Assembly (NCBI RefSeq): GCF_014673215.1
Contig: NZ_JACWMS010000001.1
Coordinates: forward strand, 1,240,001 to 1,304,000
Length of the DNA stretch: 64,000 nucleotides
Direction: 5' to 3'
From: Gordonia hankookensis
Lineage (GTDB): Bacteria; Actinomycetota; Actinomycetes; Mycobacteriales; Mycobacteriaceae
The position numbers were made by a program, and so were the translations under genes. This document shows, piece after piece, positions 45,534 through 54,854 of this stretch (position 1 is the first letter of the stretch; each line of letters begins with the position of its first letter). The notes under the pieces are model-generated. The model saw only the letters and a list, made by a program, of their open reading frames with translations, searched no databases and was not told the DNA's origin.

Positions 45534-45597
45534 GAAACCTCACCTGGCGCCAGGGACCTTCCGCGTGACGGCGGTCTGTGGCGACAGGTGAGGTTTC
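45534..45597. terminator. Long palindrome between convergent genes
   Basis: Arms of 19 bases (45534-45552 and 45579-45597) pair with one mismatch, with an inner ACC/GGT pairing in a 26-base loop. It begins 7 bases after the stop of the AbiEi-like gene and ends 16 bases before the 3' end of the acyl-CoA dehydrogenase gene, so a bidirectional terminator is likely. Confidence 0.75.
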
Positions 45598-45613
45598 CGA
45601 TGCAGGGGAAGGG

Positions 45614-46777
45614 TCAGCGCAGCAGCGCGCGACTCATGACGACGCGCTGGATCTGGTTGGTGCCCTCGTAGATCTGGGTGATCTTGGCGTCACGCATCAT
45701 GCGCTCGACCGGGAAGTCGCGGGTGTAGCCCGCGCCGCCGAAGAGCTGCACGGCGTCGGTGGTGACCTCCATGGCGACGTCGGAGGCGAAGCATTTGGAC
45801 GCCGCGGAGATGAATCCGAGGTTCTTCTCGCCGCGCTCGGCGCGCGCAGCCGAGGTGTAGACCATCAGGCGAGCGGCCTCGACCTTCATCGCCATGTCGG
45901 CGATCATGAACTCGACGCCCTGGAACTTGCTGATCGACTGACCGAACTGCTTGCGGTCCTTGACGTATTCGATCGCCTTGTCGAGCGCACCCTGCGCGAT
46001 ACCGACGGCCTGCGCGCCGATGGTGGGGCGGGTGTGGTCGAGCGTCTGCAGCGCGGTCTTGAAACCGGTGCCCTCATCGCCGACGATCCGGTCCTCGGGA
46101 ATGGTGCAGTCCTCGAAGTAGAGCTCGGCGGTCGGTGACCCCTTGATGCCCAGCTTCTTCTCCAGCGGTCCGACGGTGAAGCCCGGATCATCCTTGTGCA
46201 CCATGAACGACGAGATGCCGTTGGCGCCCTTCTCCGGATCGGTCACGGCCATCACGGTGTACCAACTCGACTTGCCACCATTGGTGATCCAGCACTTGGA
46301 GCCGTTGAGCATCCAGCTGCTGCCGTCCTTGCGCGCGCGGGTCTTCATCGAACCGGCGTCGGAGCCGGCCTCACGCTCGGACAGTGCGTAGGACGCCATG
46401 GCCTCACCGGACGCGATCGACGGCAGCACCTGCTTCTTCAGCTCGTCGGAGCCGTTGAGGATCAGGCCCATGGTGCCGAGCTTGTTCACGGCCGGGATCA
46501 GCGACGACGACGCACACACGCGCGCGACCTCTTCGATGACGATGCAGGCGGCGACGGAGTCGGCACCCTGACCGTCGTACTCCTCTGGCACGTGGATCGC
46601 GTTGAAACCGGACGCGACGAGTGCGTCGAGGGCCTCCTGCGGGAACCGCGAGTTCTCATCGACGTCCGCGGCGTGCGGTTCGATCTCCTTCTCGGACAAG
46701 GCACGGATCGCCTCGCGCAGCGCCACGTGCTCCTCGGGCAGTTCGAAGACGTTGAATTCCGGGTTACCGAATCCCAT
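45614..46777 (-). CDS. fadE25: Acyl-CoA dehydrogenase, FadE25-like
   Basis: 387 residues, FAD-dependent. It follows the sequence of mycobacterial FadE25 closely: SYALSEREAGSDA, WITNGGKSSWYTVMAVTD, the C-terminal ITQIYEGTNQIQRVVMSRALL, which includes the catalytic Glu in YEGTNQ, and the LFGGAGYTRDFPVERMMRD segment. It catalyses the first dehydrogenation of acyl-CoA in beta-oxidation, probably of short or branched chains. Monocistronic, 113 bases from the TetR gene upstream. Confidence 0.93.
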   Translation of the reverse strand: MGFGNPEFNVFELPEEHVALREAIRALSEKEIEPHAADVDENSRFPQEALDALVASGFNAIHVPEEYDGQGADSVAACIVIEEVARVCASSSLIPAVNKLGTMGLILNGSDELKKQVLPSIASGEAMASYALSEREAGSDAGSMKTRARKDGSSWMLNGSKCWITNGGKSSWYTVMAVTDPEKGANGISSFMVHKDDPGFTVGPLEKKLGIKGSPTAELYFEDCTIPEDRIVGDEGTGFKTALQTLDHTRPTIGAQAVGIAQGALDKAIEYVKDRKQFGQSISKFQGVEFMIADMAMKVEAARLMVYTSAARAERGEKNLGFISAASKCFASDVAMEVTTDAVQLFGGAGYTRDFPVERMMRDAKITQIYEGTNQIQRVVMSRALLR

Positions 46778-46890
46778 GATCTCTCCTTACAGGTCTGTGC
46801 ACTGGGCATGGGGATGACACTGCGTGCCATCGGATAAGTCGAGGCTAACGCACTGCGGCACTCAGTGCCAAGCTGTCCTCACGCTTTCTG

Positions 46891-47625
46891 TCATTGTCCG
46901 CGATGTCGCTGCTCGGCACCCAGTTGTTCGGCGACCTGCCGCGCTATCTCATCCGCCGACGTCCCCGACGGGTAGGTGACCACCGACACCACCGCCCCGG
47001 CATCGACCACCGCACCGGTCGATCCGGATTCCTCTGCCGGCGCGGACGCAGCGAAGCTTGCGCGCACCCGTCCGAGTTCGGCGCGCAACCGCTCCATCGT
47101 GGCGTCGGCGTCGCCGCGGATCATCGACCGCAGCAAGTAGTTGTGGGCGCCCGTGATCGCAGCCGCGTACGCGACGACACGCACCGGAGACTCCCCCGGC
47201 AACCGGGCGCGCAGGAAGTCCTCGAAGAGCCGCTGATATCGATAGGTGGTCACCAGTTCGCGGTCGCGGAGCGCCGGCACCTCCTGCACCACCCGGAACC
47301 GTCGTACGGCCAACTCATGGGTGTCCCGGAAGTGCGCGAACACCTGCTCCGCGGCCGAGCACACCACGACCCACGGATCGCCGTCGGCGCCCTCGAGATG
47401 CGCGGCCACCTGCGCCAGGAGCGCCTCGTGGTCGGCGAAGATGACATCTTCCTTGGCGCCGAACTGCCGGAAGAAGGTGCGCCTCGAGATGCCCGCGGCC
47501 ACGGCGATCTGCTCCACCGTCGTCGATTCATAGCCCTGCTCGGAGAAGAGCCGGATCGACTCGGCGACCACGTGGACACGAAAGTCCGCCGGATCGGGGC
47601 TGATCGCATCCGTTGCCGTCGACAT
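46891..47625 (-). CDS. TetR-family transcriptional regulator
   Basis: 244 residues from ATG 47625. The N-terminal DNA-binding domain VVAESIRLFSEQGYESTTVEQIAVAAGISRRTFFRQFGAKEDVIFADHEALL is canonical TetR. The ligand domain follows, then an extra Ala/Glu-rich C-terminal part. It is divergent from the large acyl-CoA dehydrogenase gene; TACGTAACGTA (47787-47797), a dyad just before that gene's start, is a possible operator. Fatty-acid or acyl-CoA sensing is likely from context. The frame continues far upstream, but that part is a shadow of the divergent gene. Confidence 0.9.
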   Translation of the reverse strand: MSTATDAISPDPADFRVHVVAESIRLFSEQGYESTTVEQIAVAAGISRRTFFRQFGAKEDVIFADHEALLAQVAAHLEGADGDPWVVVCSAAEQVFAHFRDTHELAVRRFRVVQEVPALRDRELVTTYRYQRLFEDFLRARLPGESPVRVVAYAAAITGAHNYLLRSMIRGDADATMERLRAELGRVRASFAASAPAEESGSTGAVVDAGAVVSVVTYPSGTSADEIARQVAEQLGAEQRHRGQ

Positions 47626-47802
47626 GGGTTCAGTATCGCCGACGCGCCCACCTTCCCGCTTCCGGCCGCACATACACCCCACTGGCCGCACTCCGATCCC
47701 GAGCCGGAACACGAAGGTGCGGCCAGAAACACAGATCGCACCGGGGGTAGCAGCCGCCACAAACCCCTCAACCCGCGCCGGTCCGGTACGTAACGTAGGG
47801 GC

Positions 47803-49863
47803 ATGGCAACTCCCATCGAGAGTCCCTCCACCACCGTCGCGGAGACCGACGTCACCGACGACCCCGAGGCCGTCACCCCACCCACCGACGACCTGACGTC
47901 CGACGAGCGTGCGCTGCTCGTCGACAACCTCAGGTACGTCCTCGACGGACGGTGGCGCGCGACCCGCGACCTGGTCCGTGAGAGCGCCGATCGTTCCGAT
48001 CTCCTCCCCGATCCGTCCCGCACCCTCGACGAGGCCCGCACGCGCATCCTCGCGGAGATGCGCGAGTTGGCACAGAACGGTTTCGCCGCAGCCGGATTCG
48101 CGGCCGACCACGGCGGCTCCGGCGACGTCGGCGCATCCATCACGGCCATCGAGATGCTCGGGTACGCGGACTTGTCGCTGATGGTCAAGGCCGGCGTCCA
48201 GTGGGGACTGTTCGGCGGTGCCGTCGAGAACCTGGGGACGGCGCGCCACCACGATCGCTACGTCACCGCCATCATCAACCTGGATCTGCTCGGCTGTTTC
48301 GCGATGACCGAGACCGGCCACGGCTCCAATGTGCAGGCGCTGGAGACGACGGCGACCTACGACGCCGCGACCGAGGAGTTCGTCATCGACTCGCCGACAC
48401 CGTCGGCGCGCAAGGACTACATCGGCGGCGCAGCCGAGCACGCCCAGGTGGCCGCGGTGTTCGCCCAGCTCATCACCGGCGGTCCGGGCGAGGAGCCGTC
48501 GAGCCGCGGCGTGCACTGCTTCGTGGTGCCGATCCGCGACGAGAACGGCGACGATCTGCCCGGCGTGACCACCAGTGACTGCGGATACAAGGGCGGACTC
48601 GCCGGTGTGGACAACGGCCGGATCACCTTCGACCAGGTACGCGTCCCTGCGGAGAACCTCCTGAACCGCTACGCCGACGTCGAGGCCGACGGTACGTACA
48701 CCTCGCCCATCGAGAATCCGAACCGCCGCTTCTTCACCATGCTCGGCACGCTGATCCGAGGCCGGGTCAGTGTCGCCGCCACCGCCGGCGCGGCCGGTCG
48801 CAAGGCCCTGACCCTGGCAACGCGATATGGGTTGGTGCGCAAGCAGTTCGAGGCCCCTGAGGGGACCGACGAGATCGTCGTGATGGACTATCTGGCGCAT
48901 CAGCGCAAGCTGCTGCCACTGATCGCGAAGTCGTATGCGATCGCCTGCGCGCAGAACGAACTCACCTCCGAACTCCACGAGGTGCAGTCGGGCAGCGCCG
49001 GCAGCGGGCCGGATGGCCGTCCGGCCGACGATTCGGATGCCGGCCGTCAGCGGCAGCTGGAGAGTGACGCCGCCGGACTCAAGGCGTACGCCACCTGGCA
49101 CGCCTCGCACACGATCAACGTGTGTCGTGAAGCATGCGGCGGCGCAGGCTATCTCGATGAGAACCAGCTCTCGATCATGCGCGGCGACATCGATGTCTTC
49201 ACCACCTTCGAGGGCGACAACACCGTGCTGACCCAGCTCGTCGGCAAAGAGCTGCTGTCCGCCTATGCCGACGATGTCCAAGGCCTCTCGACGGCAGGTT
49301 GGGTGCGGTTCGTCGTGGGGATGGCTCGCGACGTGGTGGTCGAGAAGACCGCCGCGCGCCAGGTGGTGCAGACCTTGCTCGAGGGCTCCGACGAGGACAC
49401 CGAGAAGTCGAACCTGACCAACCGCGGCACCCAGATCCGGCTGTTCCGCAACCGGGAGGACCACCTGATCCGTACCTGCGCGCAACGTCTGCGGGTCGCC
49501 CTCGACGACGGCAACGACGCGTTCGAGGTGTTCAACAACGCCCAGGACCATTTGCTCAAGGTCGGGCGGGCCCGCACCGAACGCGTCGTGCTCGAGGCAT
49601 TCATCCAGGCCATCAACGACTGTGATTCACGCTCGGCGGCGGAGGTTCTGGGCAAGGTGTGCGATCTGTTCGTGTACTCGGCCCTCGAGAGCGACCTGTC
49701 GTGGTTCCTGATGCACCGCCAGGTGTCCGTGGAGCGTGCCAAGGCGATCCGCCGCGGCGTCAACGAACTGTGTACGGAGCTGCGGCCGCACGCGCGGAGC
49801 CTCGTCGACGCCTTCGGGGTGCCTGAGGAACTGCTCGGCGCCGCCATGCTGTCGAACGGCTGA
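47803..49863 (+). CDS. Large acyl-CoA dehydrogenase family protein
   Basis: 686 residues, longer than the usual 380-400. Acyl-CoA dehydrogenase motifs: GCFAMTETGHGSNV, the substrate/FAD segment SARKDYIGGAA, GRVSVAATAGAAGRKALTLATRYGLVRKQF, and CREACGGAGYLDENQLSIMRGDIDVFTTFEGDNTVLTQLV, where the family's catalytic Glu lies in TFEGDN. A C-terminal extension of about 170 residues resembles acyl-CoA oxidases and large actinobacterial FadE enzymes. It probably handles long or unusual acyl-CoAs; whether it passes electrons to ETF or oxygen is open. Divergent from the TetR gene. Confidence 0.9.
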   Translation: MATPIESPSTTVAETDVTDDPEAVTPPTDDLTSDERALLVDNLRYVLDGRWRATRDLVRESADRSDLLPDPSRTLDEARTRILAEMRELAQNGFAAAGFAADHGGSGDVGASITAIEMLGYADLSLMVKAGVQWGLFGGAVENLGTARHHDRYVTAIINLDLLGCFAMTETGHGSNVQALETTATYDAATEEFVIDSPTPSARKDYIGGAAEHAQVAAVFAQLITGGPGEEPSSRGVHCFVVPIRDENGDDLPGVTTSDCGYKGGLAGVDNGRITFDQVRVPAENLLNRYADVEADGTYTSPIENPNRRFFTMLGTLIRGRVSVAATAGAAGRKALTLATRYGLVRKQFEAPEGTDEIVVMDYLAHQRKLLPLIAKSYAIACAQNELTSELHEVQSGSAGSGPDGRPADDSDAGRQRQLESDAAGLKAYATWHASHTINVCREACGGAGYLDENQLSIMRGDIDVFTTFEGDNTVLTQLVGKELLSAYADDVQGLSTAGWVRFVVGMARDVVVEKTAARQVVQTLLEGSDEDTEKSNLTNRGTQIRLFRNREDHLIRTCAQRLRVALDDGNDAFEVFNNAQDHLLKVGRARTERVVLEAFIQAINDCDSRSAAEVLGKVCDLFVYSALESDLSWFLMHRQVSVERAKAIRRGVNELCTELRPHARSLVDAFGVPEELLGAAMLSNG

Positions 49864-49879
49864 GGGACGAGAGACGGGC

Positions 49880-50572
49880 TCAGCTGTCGTCGCGTCGGCC
49901 GCGCGGCGGCAGCCCCATCTGCGCGGCCTGGTGTGCGACGGTCAGTTCGTCGCGGAACCGCCCGACGTCGCGGGCCCACGCCTGGGCGAGCCCGCCGTCG
50001 GCGAGCTTCACGCCGACACCCTTGCGGCGGCGGGGCACGGCGGGGAGTTCACCCAGCGCCCGTGCACTCTCCCACGTCTGATGTTCCGGACCGTTGTTCT
50101 CGGGATAGATCTTCGCGATGTCGGTCAACGGCAGCTTGCGCGTGCCCTGCTGCAGGGTCACCTCGGTGAGGCGGACGCTGACATGGGTGCGGGCCGCGTG
50201 GACCTGCACGAGGGAGAAGCCGACGAGGATCACCGCGAAGATCATCATCACCGGCCAGTGGACCTGGCCGGGTCCGGCGATCTCCGTCGCGAGTACGGCG
50301 CCGATCAGGATCGGGCCGATCGACACCACCCACCAGCTGCCACCGGGTTCGTAGAACAGCACCTCGCCCTCGTCCACCGCCTCGGCAGTGTCGTCGTCGG
50401 TCGCGGTGTCGTCGGCGGCCGCGGTGTCGGTGTCGTCGGTGTCAGCGGTGTCGTCGGCGGCCTCAGCCGTGGCGTCTGCCGCGTCAGCAGCGGTCTCCGC
50501 GACGTCGGGGATCTCGTTAGCCTCGTCGTCGGGGCGCGACTCGTCCGGTTCGGTCACGTCGGGGCGGCTCAC
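49880..50572 (-). CDS. DUF3093-like membrane protein with acidic N-terminal tail
   Basis: About 230 residues from GTG 50572, overlapping the stop of the upstream membrane gene (GTGA). The first 65 residues are a strongly acidic Asp/Thr/Ala tract (DDTADTDDTDTAAADD). Two helices follow (WWVVSIGPILIGAVLATEIAG and WPVMMIFAVILVGFSLVQVHAA), then a soluble domain HVSVRLTEVTLQQGTRKLPLTDIAKIYPENNG typical of DUF3093. Third of three membrane protein genes downstream of hemB. Function unknown. Confidence 0.75.
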   Translation of the reverse strand: MSRPDVTEPDESRPDDEANEIPDVAETAADAADATAEAADDTADTDDTDTAAADDTATDDDTAEAVDEGEVLFYEPGGSWWVVSIGPILIGAVLATEIAGPGQVHWPVMMIFAVILVGFSLVQVHAARTHVSVRLTEVTLQQGTRKLPLTDIAKIYPENNGPEHQTWESARALGELPAVPRRRKGVGVKLADGGLAQAWARDVGRFRDELTVAHQAAQMGLPPRGRRDDS

Positions 50573-50985
50573 TTCTTGCTGGGCTTCGGCGGATTGGTGG
50601 CGGCGTACCAGGCCTCGGATTCCGGGCGGTAGGCCAACAGGGAGCCGAACAGACCCACCAGCGCCGCCACCAACGCGAACGCCAGGATCGGGAGTCCGAA
50701 GCTCACGATCAGCAGCATGATGACCACCACCAGGGTCAATGCAGAGAGCGATGACCGCCACCGGGCGTCTCCGACGAAGGCCTTGCTCCCGATGAGGAAG
50801 TAGCAGACACCGATGACGGCCACGATGATGCCGACACCGATGGGCAGCAGGGTCGGGCCCGAGGAGACGATGCCCAGCACGATGAACAGGACTCCGAGCG
50901 CGACGAGAAGTCCACCCGACACCGTCCAGCACCGATAGGCCCAGACGACGAGTTTCGGTCGCTCGGCGGGATCAGGACTCACCAC
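50569..50985 (-). CDS. Four-helix membrane protein, Rv0513/Rv0514-type position
   Basis: About 138 residues from GTG 50985 (AAGGAAA about 8 bases upstream; GTG 50982 also in frame). Four hydrophobic segments (SGGLLVALGVLFIVLGI, TLLPIGVGIIVAVIGVCYFL, ALTLVVVIMLLIVSFGLPI, FALVAALVGLFGSLLAY) and a Lys-rich tail. Overlaps the upstream gene by 14 bases. No family recognised; genes of this kind lie next to hemB in mycobacteria too. Confidence 0.72.
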   Translation of the reverse strand: MVSPDPAERPKLVVWAYRCWTVSGGLLVALGVLFIVLGIVSSGPTLLPIGVGIIVAVIGVCYFLIGSKAFVGDARWRSSLSALTLVVVIMLLIVSFGLPILAFALVAALVGLFGSLLAYRPESEAWYAATNPPKPSKK

Positions 50986-51739
50986 GTGATTCGTTTCCTT
51001 CGTTCGACTGCGGACGCGTGGACTGGGGCTCCGGAGGAGAGTGTTGCCCGTCACCATACGGCCACGATTGCGGCGTTGCCCTGTGGTGGTCTCCTGGACT
51101 CGGCGACCACTGCGGCCCGCCTGTGGGCGGTCCCGGCTGGTGTTGTGGCTGTTGAGGATGGTGGGGGTGCTGCGAGTACTGGGGATGTGGCGGGTACTGG
51201 GGATGTTGCGGGTACTGGGGTGGCTGCGGTGGGCGTTTCCGGTGAGCGGCCATGTCGCGGCAGTACTGCTCGGATTCCCGACGGAGCAGGAGCACCGACG
51301 CACCGACGCCCGCGACCCCGCTGATGATCATCGGGATCATCACCCATCGCGGCGCGACGTCGCCGAACAGACTGAACACCAGATTGACCGTGATGAACAC
51401 GCCCATGGCGGCCACGATCAGGCGCGCCCAGTTGTAGCCGTTGCGGGTCAGCAGGACCAGGCCGGCGGAGACGACCGTCAGCGCGACGCCGAAGATCGCG
51501 AGGACGACGATCAGGGTTCCGTTCGATGTGAGGAGGTCGACCTGCTCACGCGGAGTGTCGGCGGGCAGGGTCCGGATCTGCCGGTCCCACGCGTCCCGCA
51601 GTGACGGGTACTGGCCGATGAACGCGACGATCTGACCGATGATCACCACCGCCCACAGCTCGGTGGCGATGGACATGGCGTCCGGGCGATCGGGCCGTGT
51701 GCCCTGATCGGGTGGCGCCGGCTGAGTCGGTGCGGTCAT
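50972..51739 (-). CDS. Membrane protein with Pro/Gln/His-rich C-terminal tail
   Basis: 255 residues. Four predicted helices (IATELWAVVIIGQIVAFIG, LIVVLAIFGVALTVVSAGLVLL, WARLIVAAMGVFITVNLVFSLFG, WVMIPMIISGVAGVGASVLLL) are followed by about 80 residues of low complexity built from PPQYPQHPQYPPHPQYSQHP-like units, Pro/Gln/His/Tyr-rich, likely cytoplasmic and disordered. It is the first gene after hemB and the 52-bp array. Function unknown. Confidence 0.75.
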   Translation of the reverse strand: MTAPTQPAPPDQGTRPDRPDAMSIATELWAVVIIGQIVAFIGQYPSLRDAWDRQIRTLPADTPREQVDLLTSNGTLIVVLAIFGVALTVVSAGLVLLTRNGYNWARLIVAAMGVFITVNLVFSLFGDVAPRWVMIPMIISGVAGVGASVLLLRRESEQYCRDMAAHRKRPPQPPQYPQHPQYPPHPQYSQHPHHPQQPQHQPGPPTGGPQWSPSPGDHHRATPQSWPYGDGQHSPPEPQSTRPQSNEGNESRGES

Positions 51740-51814
51740 GGCTCCAGGGTAATGAATGGCCGAACGCGCTCACCATGTCGATCGCGCCCAGATCTCCGGG
51801 AACCGATCGCGTCG

Positions 51815-52010
51815 GGCAGGCCTATGCCAACCAGCCCGCGACCTCGGTTGCCCACCAACCACACGCGGCAGGCCTATGCCAACCAGCCCGCGACCTCGGT
51901 TGCCCACCAACCACACGCGGCAGGCCTATGCCAACCAGCCCGCGACCTCGGTTGCCCACCAACCACACGCGGCAGGCCTATGCCAACCGGCCCGCGACCT
52001 CGGTTGCCCA
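51815..52010. repeat. 52-bp tandem array derived from the 3' end of hemB
   Basis: Three full 52-base units begin at 51815, 51867 and 51919; a fourth, partial unit (51971-52010) is the real hemB end, with one A/G difference in the compared 40 bases. On the minus strand each unit repeats the codons WATEVAG-LA and stop, so hemB's tail has been duplicated three times downstream of itself. The unit is not a multiple of three and lies after the hemB stop, so HemB itself is unaffected. Confidence 0.95.
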
Positions 52011-52955
52011 ATACGTGAGGATGATCGAGGCGCCTGCACGCTTGATCGAGGTCAGTGATTCGAGGATGGCCCCATCGCGGTCGATCCAGCCACGTTCTGC
52101 GGCCGCGGTGATCATCGCGTACTCGCCGCTGATCTGATACGCCGCCACCGGGACGTCGGCGATCTCAGCGGCATCCCGGACGATGTCGAGGTAGCTCATC
52201 GCGGGTTTGACCATCACGAGGTCGGCGCCCTCCTCGAGGTCGAGGCGGATCTCGCGCAGTGCCTCGATCCGATTCGAGGCGTCCTGCTGGTACGTCCGGC
52301 GATCCCCTTCCAACGACGACCCGACGGCCTCGCGGAACGGGCCATAAAAGGCCGACGCGTACTTGGCGGCGTAGGCCAGGATGCCGGTGTCGGTGAGCCC
52401 CTCGGCGTCGAGACCGGCGCGGATCGCGGCGACCTGACCGTCCATCATGCCGCTGGGGCCGAGTAGGTGGGCACCCGCGCGAGCCTGGGCCAGCGACATG
52501 GACACATACCGGTCCAGGGTGGCGTCGTTGTCGACCCGCCCACGGTCGTCGATGACCCCGCAGTGCCCGTGATCGGTGAACTCGTCGAGACACGTGTCGG
52601 CCATCAGCACGGTCGAGTCGCCGAGGTCGGCCGACAATGTCCGCAGGGCGCGATTGAGCACGCCTTCCGGATCGTCGGCGCCCGATCCGACGGCGTCCTT
52701 GTCGTCGGGGGCCGGGACACCGAACAACATCAGCCCCCCGACACCGGCGCGGACCGCCTCGTCGGCAGCCTTGCGCATTGAGTCGGGCGTGTGCTGGACG
52801 ACGCCGGGCATCGACGAGATCTCGCGCGGCTCGTCGATGCCGTCGGCGACGAACATCGGCAGGACCAGATCCTGCGGTGCGACCACGGTCTCGGCCACCA
52901 GGCGCCGCAGCGCCGGAGTGGACCGCAGTCGGCGGGGACGGATCACCGGTGCCAT
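51978..52955 (-). CDS. hemB: Delta-aminolevulinic acid dehydratase (porphobilinogen synthase)
   Basis: 325 residues. HemB condenses two aminolevulinate molecules to porphobilinogen. The Schiff-base lysines lie in [14 protein letters not shown] and [13 protein letters not shown]. The metal region reads [16 protein letters not shown], with Asp in place of one zinc-binding cysteine, as in the Mg/K-type enzymes common in actinobacteria. It follows hemD after 85 bases, which hold two copies of CGCTTCGCTCCTCAGGGA, and precedes three membrane protein genes as in Rv0512-Rv0514. Confidence 0.96.
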   Translation of the reverse strand: MAPVIRPRRLRSTPALRRLVAETVVAPQDLVLPMFVADGIDEPREISSMPGVVQHTPDSMRKAADEAVRAGVGGLMLFGVPAPDDKDAVGSGADDPEGVLNRALRTLSADLGDSTVLMADTCLDEFTDHGHCGVIDDRGRVDNDATLDRYVSMSLAQARAGAHLLGPSGMMDGQVAAIRAGLDAEGLTDTGILAYAAKYASAFYGPFREAVGSSLEGDRRTYQQDASNRIEALREIRLDLEEGADLVMVKPAMSYLDIVRDAAEIADVPVAAYQISGEYAMITAAAERGWIDRDGAILESLTSIKRAGASIILTYWATEVAGRLA

Positions 52956-53040
52956 GGACGCATCCTCCTTTGGTTGCGAGCCCTTCGAGACGCTTCGCTC
53001 CTCAGGGAACGGCTCACGCTTCGCTCCTCAGGGAGCGGGT

Positions 53041-54741
53041 TCAGGACCGCGACCGCCGCGACTTCTTCCGCGGAGGCGGCAGCGCGCCCTCGGCACGCAG
53101 TCGCGCGGCGTGCTCGGCGAGTGCGTCCACCAGTTCGGACACCGAGGCGCTCTCCGGCTGCACGTCCACGCGCAGACCGAATTCCGTTGCGGTCTCGGCA
53201 GTCTTGGGGCCGATGCACGCAACAATGGTGCGCGCGTGCGGCTTTCCGGCGATACCGACGAGGTTGCGGACGGTGGAGCTCGAGGTGAAGCACACGGCGT
53301 CGAAGCCACCGGTCTTGATCATCTCGCGCGTCTCGGCGGGCGGCGGTGCGGCCCGGACGGTGCGGTATGCGGTGACGTCATCGATCTCCCAACCGCGTTC
53401 ACGCAGCCCTTCCGACAGGGTCTCGGTTGCGATGTCCGCGCGGGGCAACAGGATTCGGTTCACCGGATCGAAGACGTCATCGTACGGCGGGAAGTCGTCG
53501 AGCAGTCCGAGCGAGCTCTGCTCGCCGGAGGGAATGAGCTCGGGCTGGATGCCGAAGGTACGCACCTTCTCCGCGGTCGCCTCGCCGACGCAGGCGATCT
53601 TGACACCGGAAAAGGCCCGGGCGTCGAGACCGAACTCGGCGAACTTCTCCCAGACGGCGCGCACCGCGTTGGTGGAGGTGAACACCACCCACTGGTAGCG
53701 GCCGTCCACCAATCCCTTGACAGCCCTTTCCATCTGGGCCGGACTCCGCGGCGGCTCGACGGCGATCGTCGGTACTTCCTTGGGGATGGCACCGTGCGAC
53801 TGCAGGCGATCGCTCATGTCGCCGGCCTGATCCTTGGTACGCGGCACCAGCACGGTCCAGCCGTACAGCGCGCGCGATTCCCACCAGGAGAGCTTGCCGC
53901 GGTGGCCGACGACCTTGCCGATGGTCAGGATCAGCGGGCCGACGAGCGCGTTGCCCTGTTCGTTGAGCGAGGCCAGCGTCGACTCGATGGTCCGCTGGGC
54001 GCACGTGGTGCCGTTGACGGTGATGGCGACCGGGGTCTGGGCGGCCATACCGTGTTCGGTCAGCGCGCTCGCGGTCTCCGCGAGGTGTCCGGCGGTGGCG
54101 TGCAGCACCAATGGGCCGGGGGCCGCGGCGAGCGCCGCCCAGTCGACCCCCTCCGACCGCACGTCGGCCTCGGTGTGACTGGATCCGAGCGGCATGCCTG
54201 CGTAGCTCGGCACCACGGACGCGGCGGGGAGTCCGGGCAGAACCTCGAACTGCACCGACGACCGCGCCACGGCATTCACCTCGGCGAGCACCGAGTCGGT
54301 GGTGAGGGGATCCCCCGAGACCACTCGCACCACATCGTCGCCCGCCCTGGCGGCTGCCACGAGGGTCTTGGCGACCTCGGCCGGATCGCCGAGGGCCGGA
54401 TGGACCACCGATGTCTCGTCCGAGTCGCCCGCGACGTCGGGGTCGGCGGCCTTCGAGGTTTCGGCGTCAGTCGGATCGGACTTGCCCGGGTCGTCCGTGG
54501 TGGCGGCGTCCTTGGTGGCGTCCTTGCCCGTCTTCTTGCCCGACCGCGTCGACGACTCGGACTCGACGCGATTGGCCGCGCCGATCATGTCGACCACACC
54601 GGCCGGGACGTCGGGATCGATGTAGGCCGTGGTGGCCTTCTCGATGACGTTTCGGGCGCGCACGGTCAGCAGGTCGGGGTCACCTGGTCCCGACCCGACG
54701 AACAGGATCCGTCCCGGATTGACCTTTTTCGTACGGCTCAT
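53041..54741 (-). CDS. hemD: Fused uroporphyrinogen-III methyltransferase-like / uroporphyrinogen-III synthase
   Basis: 566 residues from ATG 54741 (AGGAGA upstream). The N-terminal half (about 1-265) is an SUMT/CobA-like domain: SAM motif FVGSGPGDPDLLTVRA and VVRVVSGDPLTTD, LPGLPAASVVPSYAG and TLASLNEQGNALVGPLILTIGKVV. It carries an unusual acidic insert of about 45 residues (about 60-105, Lys/Asp/Thr-rich). The C-terminal half (about 290-545) is HemD, which closes hydroxymethylbilane to uroporphyrinogen III (VLVPRTKDQAGDMSDRL, VVFTSTNAVRAVWEKF, CFTSSSTVRNLVG, CIGPKTAETATEFG). It is the HemD step of the haem pathway and may also give precorrin-2. Confidence 0.94.
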   Translation of the reverse strand: MSRTKKVNPGRILFVGSGPGDPDLLTVRARNVIEKATTAYIDPDVPAGVVDMIGAANRVESESSTRSGKKTGKDATKDAATTDDPGKSDPTDAETSKAADPDVAGDSDETSVVHPALGDPAEVAKTLVAAARAGDDVVRVVSGDPLTTDSVLAEVNAVARSSVQFEVLPGLPAASVVPSYAGMPLGSSHTEADVRSEGVDWAALAAAPGPLVLHATAGHLAETASALTEHGMAAQTPVAITVNGTTCAQRTIESTLASLNEQGNALVGPLILTIGKVVGHRGKLSWWESRALYGWTVLVPRTKDQAGDMSDRLQSHGAIPKEVPTIAVEPPRSPAQMERAVKGLVDGRYQWVVFTSTNAVRAVWEKFAEFGLDARAFSGVKIACVGEATAEKVRTFGIQPELIPSGEQSSLGLLDDFPPYDDVFDPVNRILLPRADIATETLSEGLRERGWEIDDVTAYRTVRAAPPPAETREMIKTGGFDAVCFTSSSTVRNLVGIAGKPHARTIVACIGPKTAETATEFGLRVDVQPESASVSELVDALAEHAARLRAEGALPPPRKKSRRSRS

Positions 54742-54854
54742 GAGTTCGCACTCTCCTGCCCCTGTCGGAGCTGCAGTTCTCTCTGCTACCGGAGTTGCGA
54801 GGGTGAGTGGGCTCGATTGTCGCGACCCGCTCACCAAGGGCGCCGAGGGCGCCG

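Noticed and set aside
47626..49551. Long minus-strand extension upstream of the TetR gene
   Set aside because: It is antisense to the large acyl-CoA dehydrogenase; the TetR domain begins at ATG 47625.
51815..52010. CRISPR array
   Set aside because: The units are contiguous with no variable spacers, and there are no cas genes in the window.
51697..52137. Plus-strand frames with repeated [20 protein letters not shown] units
   Set aside because: They arise from the 52-bp array read on the wrong strand; no start signals, and the array is explained by duplication of the hemB tail.
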